The notes beneath the pieces are model-generated. The model was given only the letters and a program-made list of their open reading frames with translations. It was not told where the DNA came from and searched no databases. From positions 11,606,440-11,670,439 of the forward strand of contig NC_135571.1 in NCBI RefSeq assembly GCF_964340395.1: DNA of 64,000 nucleotides. Reading direction: 5' to 3'. Made by a program: the position numbers and the translations under genes. Source of the DNA: Glandiceps talaboti (lineage: Eukaryota > Hemichordata > Enteropneusta > Spengelidae). This document shows, in pieces, positions 45,646 through 56,594 of this stretch (position 1 is the stretch's first letter; each line of letters starts with the position of its first letter).

Positions 45646-47247
45646 ATGTCGACAACAAACGATGGTAGTGAAACGCTGGATAGTAAACAAGATAACCTTC
45701 ATGCTCAACTCCGTGAAATTACGACCGAACTTCGAAAATTAGATGACAGTACGAAGGAAACTGTACAGAAAATCAGAACTTGTTTCAGGGAAATACATCA
45801 AATGCTGACTACCAGAGAATTGGAGCTCGTTCAGGAAGTCGAGACAGAAAGTTGTAGTCAAAAGGATGTATTGATGACTCAAAAACTTGAACTTGATAAT
45901 CAGTTGCTTGCCCAGCCAAAGAGTGTACCTTATAAAGAGAGAAATGGCGGTGTATTTTTGTATGATGACAACTCAAATTGTGAAATTAGCAGTGGGCATT
46001 GTAATCAAAAACCAAAAATGTTAGTTCAAGATCACATGAACTGCAAAGGTTATCCCCAGTTCATCTATAACCCTGTTACTGTTGAGAAGTTCATTAAGAC
46101 TATTGGTCTCATCTCTGCTACACAGATAAGCGTCAACATTCACACTTACAATGCTGGCAAAGATGGAGAATGCAGGTCTGTTATCATCCCTAGTATCCGA
46201 GGCAACGATAGAAAGCATCGCCATCACCTTCATAATTGTCATGATATCAGTATTGAAGCCTCCGTTCGTGGACCTGGTGGCAACGAGATAGAACATGACA
46301 TAGTAGGGAACAAACGGACTGATAGACTTGAGATGAAATTTAGACCAAAAGAAGAGCATATGCATGAGATTGCAGTGAAAGTCAGTGGAAATGACCACGA
46401 ACTGATTCATCATTTTGAGGTCCTAAACACCGCTTGTCCTGTGCTACGGGTAGGAAAGCAAGGGAACGGTCCAACAGAGTTCAACTATCCTGTTGGTGTC
46501 ACAGTGAGAAGTGATGGCAACATTATGGTGGCTGATGCTGGCAACAAGAGAATTCAAATTCTTAATGAACATGGTAGCCACATCAACAACATTTCTACAC
46601 CATTTGAATGGATGCATAATATGACGGTAGCTGCAAATGGTAATGTGGTTGCAGTAGAATGGGACAAGAAGGACGTTCATATCTATAATCCATATGGAAG
46701 AGAAATTCTCTCTTTTAGCTACAGGGGTTTCATCAAGCCCTATGGTATAGCCATCAACAGTAAAGGTCACGTGCTAGTAGCCGATTCTCATGCCCACTGC
46801 ATTTTTGTCTTCTCTTCTGATGGAAATTTCATCAGGAAGCTTGGTGGAGAGGGAAAACATGATGGGAAATTACAGAATCCGAGTTTCCTTGCCATTGGGA
46901 AGAAGGATGAGGTAATTGTTTCTGATGCTGCAGGTCAGATAGTCATATACAGTGAAGAGGGAGAACTCGTCCATCGCATTGTAAAGCTGGGTGTTCTGGA
47001 CTATCTGCATTCTTGTGGGGGCATTAGTATTGACAGACACAACCGCATTATTGTGGCAGATAAGGGAGCCAATAACCCGACTCATAGAATTCTGGTGTTA
47101 ACCCACAATGGGGAGATTGTACGTGCAATTGAGAGCCAAAGTGATATACTGGATCAGCCACATGGATTGGCTGTAACGAATGATAATCACGTGATCGTAG
47201 CTGACTGCTACAATCATTGCATCAAGAAGTATAAATACATGCCTTGA
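45646..47247 (+). CDS. TRIM2/3/71-type filamin-NHL repeat protein lacking RING and B-box
   Basis: A single uninterrupted frame of 533 residues. An in-frame TGA six bases before the ATG excludes a longer N terminus without splicing. Residues 1-95 form a polar, heptad-rich coiled coil. Roughly 155-265 resemble the filamin/ABP280 Ig-like domain of TRIM-NHL proteins (SIEASVRGPGGNEIEHD, then HEIAVKVSGNDHEL). From about 270 to the end come NHL repeats: FNYPVGVTVRSDGNIMVADA, KPYGIAINSKGHVLVADSH, CGGISIDRHNRIIVADKG and QPHGLAVTNDNHVIVADCY, making a beta-propeller. Family members are E3 ligases or RNA-binding scaffolds. Without a RING this one should not ubiquitinate directly; the propeller suggests protein or RNA binding. 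AATAAA at 47283 lies 36 bases after the stop. The intronless coding region fits a retrocopy or a lineage-expanded subfamily. Confidence 0.88.
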   Translation: MSTTNDGSETLDSKQDNLHAQLREITTELRKLDDSTKETVQKIRTCFREIHQMLTTRELELVQEVETESCSQKDVLMTQKLELDNQLLAQPKSVPYKERNGGVFLYDDNSNCEISSGHCNQKPKMLVQDHMNCKGYPQFIYNPVTVEKFIKTIGLISATQISVNIHTYNAGKDGECRSVIIPSIRGNDRKHRHHLHNCHDISIEASVRGPGGNEIEHDIVGNKRTDRLEMKFRPKEEHMHEIAVKVSGNDHELIHHFEVLNTACPVLRVGKQGNGPTEFNYPVGVTVRSDGNIMVADAGNKRIQILNEHGSHINNISTPFEWMHNMTVAANGNVVAVEWDKKDVHIYNPYGREILSFSYRGFIKPYGIAINSKGHVLVADSHAHCIFVFSSDGNFIRKLGGEGKHDGKLQNPSFLAIGKKDEVIVSDAAGQIVIYSEEGELVHRIVKLGVLDYLHSCGGISIDRHNRIIVADKGANNPTHRILVLTHNGEIVRAIESQSDILDQPHGLAVTNDNHVIVADCYNHCIKKYKYMP

Positions 47248-47282
47248 TTACTTCACAAGACAGATCAAATCATGCTGAAATA

Positions 47283-47288
47283 CAATAA
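47283..47288 (+). terminator. polyadenylation signal of the NHL-protein gene
   Basis: Canonical AATAAA 36 bases after the stop codon. A site this close would give a very short 3-prime UTR. Confidence 0.5.
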
Positions 47289-47699
47289 AGGTTATTCAAA
47301 TGCAATGACAAGAGAAAGCCTGCAAAGATGGAGGATGCCTAGTCTAGTTCCTATATGGTATCGTTACGGTTTACACCTCCACTCATGTATAGTCAAAGTC
47401 GTTACTCTAGAAGTCCTGAGATGCATGAGATGCAATTTAATATTCATTCACAGCCACCAACACAGTCATTCACATCATGTCTTTGTGAATCAATCACACA
47501 GTCCCTCATAAAGTTAGTCCAAATATAGTATATTTGTCAGCTCAGGACTCTACTTAAACACTGTTTACGTCACGATATCAGTTGGGGCTCACTGATTGGA
47601 TGAACAACTTTTTGTGCTGATTGAGGGACTTTAACCAGACATGGTTTAGTTAGAAACCATGTTGGCATCCCGACTAGAGGATGCCATATATACACAAAT

Positions 47700-47900
47700 C
47701 ACTCTAGAGCACTGCAACACGACTGCAGTGCTGTGAATGAAACATGCAGTAAAAAGGTACTGTAACAGAACTGCAGTGTTGTGAATGAAACATGCAGTAA
47801 AAAGGTACTGTAACAGGACTGCAGTGTTGTCAATGAAACATGCAGTAAAAAGGTACTGTAACAGGACTGCAGTGTTGTGAATGAAACATGCAGTAAAGGG
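47700..47900. repeat. 48-bp tandem repeat, 4 copies
   Basis: CTGCAGTG landmarks at 47723, 47771, 47819 and 47867 give an exact 48-bp period, with few substitutions between units. Because 48 is divisible by three, repeated-peptide frames appear on the minus strand. They are not a gene. Confidence 0.94.
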
Positions 47901-49268
47901 AATTTTTGTTCCATCCATTTGATTTTAAAGCCGCAACTGCCGGGACATATTTTGAATATTGAAGACAGAAATCTGCCGATGTATTTTTGAAATCAGTCGT
48001 GTTTCGGGGAGTGTGTTTGTAAAAATGTTGGCTCGATATATGTTGGAAGTGTGGAGACACTGACATGGGACTGAATATTTGCCCATTCAGAAACAAACAA
48101 CAGTGGCGAGGCTCAAAACCACAACTTGCAGATTTCAAGCCTACCATGTGCCACTCTCATCATTTAACCATTGACAAGAAATTAGTTTAGACATACTACT
48201 ATTATTTATTTTAAGTTATGTATTTACATACTTGTATAAATATAAATATAATAGCTAAACTTGGACATAAACTTAGACTAAAATCTGACATGTACACATG
48301 TATTGATATTGTGTAAGTCTAGAGGCTATCCATGGCTTAAAATCTCTCCTCGCTATCAATGGCTTGAAATCGTTCCTCACGCCTCGCTCAATGAAGAGCT
48401 GAGATTCAATTTCAATTTCAAACAAAACCACCAATACAGTCATTGATTATAACACCATGACTTTGTTATCAATCACAAGAGTTCTGCCCAGTGGTAAGTC
48501 TGTTTATTGGGGCAGTTACATAATGTCCAAATATGGTACAGCAATGTCCAAATATGGTACATCCAGGACACTACTTATATACTGTTCACATCTTACTAAC
48601 AGTTGGGGTTTACTCATTTGCATAAACTTTTGTTCATGATGTCTCATTGAGCTACATGGGTGAAGAGAGATTTTGAGATTACAAGCCAAAGATAGCCTCT
48701 AGACTGCAGTTGTGTGAACACATGATTGGAATCACATTTGCACACTTAATGAAACACTTCCTATCCTTATTCTTGGGACGGTTATTATCATTTGAAGTCT
48801 GATTTATTTTTGCCACTTCTCACTTTCAACAGGTACACACTTTATTTTATCAAATACATAATACTCAGTTCAAACTATACAATACAACAAAACCTTGTTA
48901 ATGAATGAACCTCGGCGATGAATTTTACTGAAAATCAAAGCTCTTACACTTACTCCAAACTTTGCCACTTAATACCAAAGGTTGCTTCTAGTCCCTTTGA
49001 AATAAATAAAAGAAATTAGGGGTCCACTGTCTTGTTTTGAAGGAAATTGACAATCTTTGATTTAACTCAGTATTTGGCGGCCATATTGGATTTGGCGGCC
49101 ATATTGGGTGACCCCTGATTTTTGTTCTTGATTTGAACTGAGAATGGGTGGGACTTTTCTTGAACAAAGTAACAAGAAACTTCAACAGTTTATTTCCGAG
49201 GTACATTTCACTTTGATTTTGCATATTATTACACATTTGGAAAAATGTAATGCAAATTTCACATCTTG
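47901..49268. other. non-coding stretch, small repeats only
   Basis: Contains a short tandem copy at 48522-48560 (ATGTCCAAATATGGTACA twice) and an 18-bp tandem pair at 49073-49108 containing GGCGGCCATATTGG. No supported exon. Confidence 0.4.
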
Positions 49269-49549
49269 TGAACAATGTCTTATATGGACTACAACAGTCC
49301 TCTTACATTTAAAAACATGGTGCACACCTGGGAAGTCATCTTTCACATCTGTTGAACATTACCCTATATAGAATACAACAATCCTCTTACATATAAAAAC
49401 ATGGTGCACACCTGGGAAGTCATCTTTTACATCTGTTGAACATTACCTTATATGGAATACAACAGTTCTCGTACATATAAAAACATAGTGCACACCTGGA
49501 AAGTCATCTTTTACCGTACATCTGCTGAACATTACCTAATATGGATTAC
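49269..49549. repeat. 84-bp tandem repeat, ~3.3 copies
   Basis: TGCACACCTGG at 49321, 49405 and 49489 gives an 84-bp period. The third unit has a small insertion. The multiple-of-three period explains similar open frames across it. Confidence 0.93.
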
Positions 49550-49956
49550 AAGTTTTGTCACAGAAAACATCAATAAGTACAGACATACACTTCAATATCT
49601 CCACTGTAAGTTAAATTCGGTCTCTTGTTCATCCAAGACTTGGATAACTACATATGCCTGTTTCAATCCCATGTTATTTATCTCGTTCACGCAATATATA
49701 TCAACTTGATATATAGACGACAGTCAGTTACAATAGTAAGATTTCGTCACACAAAGCATCACCTAATGGCAGTGAAAAAAACCCGAAATAAATATCCAGT
49801 TTAAAAATATCTACTACATGTATGTATGTTGTATGCATAATTATAATTGAAAGACAATTGGTAGAAGAAAACTTACTAAATTGAAGTATGTAATATATTG
49901 TTAACGTTTTTTCACTACTACTGTTACAAAGAGAATATTTCATAACATTTTTGATG
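49550..49956. other. non-coding stretch, nothing recognised
   Basis: No exon, RNA gene or repeat was recognised. Confidence 0.4.
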
Positions 49957-50309
49957 TTAAAGTGGCCAAATGGATGAGGATTGGGTATTTATTTTGGGGT
50001 TTTAATTTATAAAACAATTTTATCATGGCTACCTACTTGAGAAATCAATGTGAAACAACATAGACCAAGTCTGTGTTGGTAACTCAATACATTACAAAAA
50101 GCTACAATTTGTGTAAAAAAATGTTTTTGTACATACAATAACAAAGATTTCACACATTTAATTAGTGTTTACAATTGATTGAGGTACAAAAAAGGACTTT
50201 ACATATGTTGTTTCACATTGATTTCTCAAGTAGGAAGCCATGATAAAATTGTTTTATGAATTAAAAATCCAAAATATCTACCCAATTTTCTTCCATATGG
50301 CTACTTTAA
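49957..50309. mobile_element. MITE family F with ~100-bp terminal inverted repeats
   Basis: The left arm starts TTAAAGTGGCCAAATGGATG; the right end is its diverged inverse, ending near CCATATGGCTACTTTAA. The arms share ACAATTTTATCATGGCT and GAAATCAATGTGAAACAAC over about 100 bp. There is no coding capacity. A second, half-deleted copy lies at 61760-62012. Confidence 0.85.
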
Positions 50310-50815
50310 TAGATAAGTGTTATGCAATCACAGCACCTCCTATCCTCATGGGTCTGATAAAAAATCACTGGCGCTAAGTACATTACAATACACTGCCGTG
50401 AAGAGGCCAGTAGTATGCAAATGAATATGACTATGTAATAATATGCAAATGAGTATGACTGTAATATACAAATGAGTATTAATATGTAATTATATAGAAA
50501 TGTAATACTTTATTATATATTTTTCATATTTTTTTCCAGTGATTAATGTATTATCAATGTAATTATAAATTTGATTATAAATATGTAATTATACATTTTA
50601 AAAATCTTGGTTATATTTGATTATTGACATTACAATTCCATGCAGTCATTAGAATTTGATATCTTCCACCATATCAGTGCTTTCAACTAGTAAATACTTA
50701 GGACATAGCGGAGTCCTATAACTTCAGTTAAAACCTTTGGTGAATAAATGAATAGTGTTTATGATATACTTACGATGGAATATGTTTAAATTTGCAAAAA
50801 TCACACCATCAAAGC
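50310..50815. other. non-coding AT-rich stretch
   Basis: Contains loose repeats of ATGCAAATGAGTATGACT-type sequence near 50415-50480. No gene recognised. Confidence 0.4.
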
Positions 50816-51599
50816 GATATTATGATTTTAGTTGCCATAATTATAATAATGATATCATGATTTCAGTTGCAATAATTTTAATAGTGATATTATGATTTTA
50901 GTTGCGATAATTATAATAACGATATTATGATTTCAGTTACGATAATTATAATAATGATATCATGATTTCAGTTGTAAGTATAATAACATCATGATTTCAG
51001 TTGCGATAATTTTAATTAATAGCAATACTATGATTTTAGTTGCAATAATTATAATGATATCATGATTTCAGTTGCAATAAATTTAATAGCGATATTATGA
51101 TTTTAGTTGAGATAATTATAATAACGATATTATGATTTTAGTTGCGATAATTATGATAACGATATTATGATTTCAGTTGCGATAATTTTAATAGCGATAT
51201 TATGATTTTAGTTGCGATAATTATAATAACGATATTATGATTTCAGTTGCGATAATTTTAATAGCGATATTATTTTAGTTGAGATAATTATAATAACGAT
51301 ATCATGATTTCAGTTGCGATAATTTTAATAGCGATATTATTTTAGTTGAGATAATTATAATAACGATATTATGATTTCAGTTGTAAGTATAATAATAATA
51401 TCATGATTTCAGTTGCGATAATTTTAATTAATAGCAATACTATGATTTTAGTTGCAATAATTATAATAACGATATTATGATTTCAGTTGTAAGTATAATA
51501 GCGATATTATGATTTCAGTTGCGATAATTATACTAGCGATATCGTGATTTCAGTTGCGATAAGTATAATAGCAATATCACAATTTCGGTTGCAATAACT
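50816..51599. repeat. 35-bp AT-rich minisatellite, ~22 copies
   Basis: The unit is GATATTATGATTTTAGTTGC plus GATAATTATAATAAC. Many units alternate between ATTATAATAAC and ATTTTAATAGC endings, and between TTTTAG and TTTCAG, giving a partial 70-bp higher-order period. Some units have internal deletions. Confidence 0.94.
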
Positions 51600-52427
51600 A
51601 TCCAAATATTAACTATATGACATGCAAAACTTTGCATAGAGATTAACATATTGCAAATTGAATGTAAAGTTAATAATGGGAAAGTCTTATGTTTTCTTAG
51701 TAAACTTTTCTGGGCAGGAATACTACATGTAGTATGTCTGGATGAGAAAATTTATCCTAGTGATAAAAATGATACGATGTGTATTATAAACATTCAGTGT
51801 TGTCAGGGACTGAGTGGTTAATTCATTAATTGGTTCATTAATTGCCTAATTGGTTCTTTGTTCTACATTCTTTACGTTATCTTGTACAAGTGTCTCTGAC
51901 GTTTACTAAATACACCATAAAGTACAACACTTCGTTAACTGGCATGCAACAAGGTCTTTAATCAAATTTGCTGATATGTTCAGTAGAAATATGTTAACAC
52001 TCATATTCTGCAGTTTACTTTGATCCCATGAAAATTACGTTTGCTCTCAGCCCACTGGCCTTGCTCAAGTATCATTATTTTATATCAACTTGAACGACGT
52101 AGCATAGCATTGACTTCAGAAAATATCCCAACTCCACTATTACAATGTACATTCAATGATTACATATGACTAGCTATTCACTGTATCAGAGCTGACTGTT
52201 GACCACCTTCTATCTTATAAAATCAAATTAGTCTGACTAGTTACACAATGGCTCCCACACACTAGCCTGTCCACAGCTTTATCTCACTGCCAAAGGAGAA
52301 CACAAAAATTATGATTTCTTGGCTTCTCTGCTTCATTGTCCATAGACAACACAGCTTTACAAGCATTACAATAATCTAATCTCCCCTCATATATATATCC
52401 CATTAACCTTTTAACTGCACAATTTGG
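51600..52427. other. non-coding stretch downstream of BCL2L13
   Basis: No exon or RNA gene was recognised. On the minus strand this is the 3-prime flank of the Bcl-2-family gene and may include its 3-prime UTR. Confidence 0.4.
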
Positions 52428-52681
52428 CAATAGGGAACTTGCAAACCTGCCATGTTGAATGTCGCATCATGGGAAACGTGATAATAAATACTAATGAGTT
52501 GGTATTGTAAACAATACTGTTACATTGTTTTTAACCTCAAATAATCAATTCATAGTCACCCTGACCATTGTTGGAGGTTTATTTCATCGGTAGCTCCAGA
52601 CAAGATATTACGATAACCACAGATATTCCCATGGTCATTTGCATATGAGTATGCTCAGTCTAGTTTGCAAGTTCCCTATTG
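52428..52681. mobile_element. MITE family B, copy 2 (254 bp)
   Basis: Perfect 17-bp terminal inverted repeats, CAATAGGGAACTTGCAA and TTGCAAGTTCCCTATTG. Aligns end to end with 6602-6855. It ends 46 bp from the BCL2L13 stop codon, so it probably lies within that gene's 3-prime UTR. Confidence 0.93.
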
Positions 52682-52727
52682 TGATTATCTCAACAGCCCT
52701 GTTTAATTTGATCAATTTACATATTTT

Positions 52728-55700
52728 TTAGGATTTTTTCATTGCAGCTATGCCAACACTGACACCTAACGCCAGTGCAGCAGCCGTTGATCTAACACTA
52801 AACCAGGGTGCTTTGTCTGTTTGCGTACCACTTTCTTGTTTCTCTACCTGGTGATCTTCACCTTCCCCTGTGGCACCAGACTCAGAAGTACTGTCAAGTT
52901 GAATACCAAACATGGCTGCCACAACATCACTGTCATCAAAATCTGTCTCTGGTGATTCATATTCTTCTTCAAAAGTTTGAGTACACGCATCTGATTTGAC
53001 ACATTTGGTGGTAACGTCAGGATTTGGTGATTCCATAACGTTAGTACTGTTTTCATCAAATCCACTATTTTCACCATCTGCCTGCAAATTTCCAGATGCA
53101 TGTATTACAAGTTTGGGGTTATTTTCTAATTCTTTATTAATCTCATCAATTGCTAACGAAGTCTCTAATTCAAAAATCTGAGTATTAGAGGGGTTTCCTG
53201 TACTGATATGAGTGGGCAGAAACTCAATTATGTTGCTAGGCGTTGTCCTCAGCAGGTTGCTAGGTGTCATTCTATAAGGCTTTCCAGGGATAAGAAAATT
53301 CTGGCCTAGCTCTCTCCATGATGGGCTTGGAGGTCCACTGCTTGGATCGCTTACCTCAGAGCCAGATGACTTCCTCGGCGGTACTGAGAGAAAACCATCT
53401 GGCCAAGGTGAACTCGGGAATGATCGATCACTAATCTCAGATGATGGTAGGTCATAGTCATCGACGTGCATTTGATATAGGGCTTCCTGAATTATTAACA
53501 GAAATAAAATAAAATAGATTAGTGATTTCAAAAATGTTAAGCCCCTCATCAGTAATGGTGACAGATAATTCTGTCAAAGTAAGAGAGTAGGTACTATAAA
53601 TCCTGAAGGTAACCTTTCTAATAAAAATTACAAATTATTCCCCAATATTTTTCTTCATTCAGTCGAAGAAAATATGAGTTACCTAAGAGGGCCTTGTCAC
53701 TACGAGTCACTAGACGAGTAGTGACAAACCTTTAGGTCGCGAGTATTTCCCTGTTGAAGGAATCAAAATATTGGGGAATAATATAGTTATACCTTCTCAA
53801 GCATAAGAGTGAAAAATAATGGCGATTTGGAATGTATTAATGCATCGTTCATATACCACAAAATCAGTGATATAGATACAGGTTGTCATGACAGAGAATG
53901 ACAGGCCAATTTGATGTGCCACTCATGCACATAATTTCTAGTGACGCACCAACATTTGCTGTGCTTCAAATCTTACCACTTTAGCCATTCAGAAACAAAT
54001 TACTGCAAAGTGTAACATGTACCTATATCATAAATTGTAACATGGAGCACAGCGATACAGGATGTGAATATAGTAGATATACTAAATTAGCCTCCAAAAG
54101 AAATTTGGCTACTGAGAGCTGAATTCGTAGCCATGGAAACAGCCCCCTTTGGCTGTTGGGTGACCAAACTAAAGGTGATAGAGAACACTAACTTTTTTTA
54201 ATTGAAGCATTTAAGAAAGGTTTTTATGCAAACACTGAAAATCACTAACTACAGGTGGCTTCACACTGGACAGTCGCTCTTCGACCACTCTATTAAATAA
54301 AGTTATAGACTGACCTAAAGAGTACTGTGTAAAGGCACTACACTAGTGTGCTCTAAGCCTAACTTAATTTAATCCCAAACAAGTGGTTTAAGATTTAGAT
54401 GAACCCAGATTGTTCACGATTGGTGAGCACATAGTTAATGAGAACTAATTTGGTAGCCATGGAAACAGCTCCTTTTAAGGGACTAAACTAACAGTAGCAG
54501 AGGACAAGGACTTTTTAATATTTAAAGCAATGGGTGACCAAGTAAAGGGTGACTAAATCTTGGTGAAATATGTTACAGTCATAACAGGGTATAATACTTA
54601 ATTTGATAGCCATGAAAACACCTCACTTTGATTGAGGTAATAGGCAACAAGGGTTTATTATTCAACATTACGTGTTCTTACAAAGGCAAGTGAAAACATG
54701 GTATATTAAGATATCTTTGATAGCTGCGAAATCACCTTACTTTTGGTGATTAAATAAATAATTATAAAATTGACTGCAAAGCATTACATGTTCTTACAAA
54801 GGTTGGTGAAAACATGGTCTATTACAAGCTGATTTGATAGTCAAGAAACAGGTACCTTTCAATGCATGGGTGACTGAACTTAAGGCGATTGAGACCACTG
54901 ACGTTTTAAATGAGGCAGTGTCCTTACAAACGTTCATGAAAGCATAACTTTGCGAGTCATGAAAGCAGTACACTTTGGATGAATACAGCAAACACCCTAG
55001 ACGACATTTCATGTAAGGTCTAAGATGAAGGTATCTTGAAAATGTTGACTTCTTAATTGAAGCTTAGTCCTTCCAAAGATTAGTGAAAACTGGGTTTATT
55101 GACAAAATCTCAAGGGCATTCTACATTCATTGATTAGTCCTGACAAGCTGAGAGCAGGGAGTGTAAGAAAACTTTGCAGTGACTTCTACACAATTATTTT
55201 CAGGGCGTGTAAATAACCAGGGGAGTCAGTTTAGGTGTTTGATTAATTCTCTCTTACTAACATCGTTTTTTCAAGGATTGTTGAAGTCAAGCATACATCC
55301 TGTTTGGCAGGTTACTAACATGTACAATGTATGAATTGACTCAAAGAAAATAGTGCACCTATAGAATGGGTATAAAGATCAGAGACACTCCAATAGACTA
55401 GTTTTTATTCTTCAGATATGGATTAATTGACTTGACTGACTTGGAGGGACTTCACAAATGAGCTGTATACGTCCTAATTTGCAAATCCATGTGTCGCTAA
55501 CACTAACAGGTACAATGTATTTGTATTAGAAATTGGAACTGTGGTAAATATAAGGTAGAGTTCAGCCAACTACAATGTACATACATGTAATTATTTACAC
55601 TCCATTGAGATGTAGTTTTGTTGACCATGGTTATACAGCCGAGGCACTTAACTGACCTCAGCAGGACAATCCACCGTGTCAGTTGTTCAACTCTGGCAGT

Positions 55701-56539
55701 TGAGGTCTCCATTTACTAACATAGACACAAACTAAAACCATGTTGGTACAACAGTGATAAGCTATTGAATGGATGTTGGTTTAATAAGTAGAGAGATTAT
55801 TATAAGCAAAGCTTATGAGAATGAGACAAGAACGACAACATCATTTTGTGCCTCATGTCATCAAAACCTGCAGACGTAAGACGTTCTCTGTAGCATTTGT
55901 GTTTGTTTGTTTGTTTGTTTGTTTGTTTGTGTGTATTTGTCTGCATAATAGAAAATCGCTGGGAGGAATTCCCAGCACAAGAAATTTATTTTTAAAAAAA
56001 GAAAAAAAAAAGACGTTTGATTCTCATCAGTGAGCCATTTTTGATGAGAAACCAGCAAGTTTCTCATAAGTGAATACAAGAGAATGTATTGGTGTAATTA
56101 CACCCCTGTTTACTGTCAAATTTCACCAAGAATTAATTCAAAATATACTTTAGCTAATATACAGAACTAAGTGCAATTACACCATGATCTTCTGAAAATC
56201 TATACTTGAAATACTGATGGTACAAAACACAGCGCTGCAATCGTCTCCATCTTCACTATAGACATTCGATTTTCAGATAGCACTTGGAATGTTGTTTACT
56301 GCTTAATTTACCATAACGAGAACGAGCTGCAGATAAGAAGCTGTTTGTCATTGTCAGACAGAGGAACCACTATCACCCACTTGTGTGATCTACCACATTG
56401 AACAGCAATAGTTTTAGTTTGTGTCTATTTTAGTAAACAGAAGCCTTGATTACCATCAGGTGTAAATTGAGATCTACAAATCTATATCCGCTATCTTTAA
56501 AGTTGTTACAACATCAATCAACCAATCAATCAATCAATC

Positions 56540-56594
<55 letters not shown>

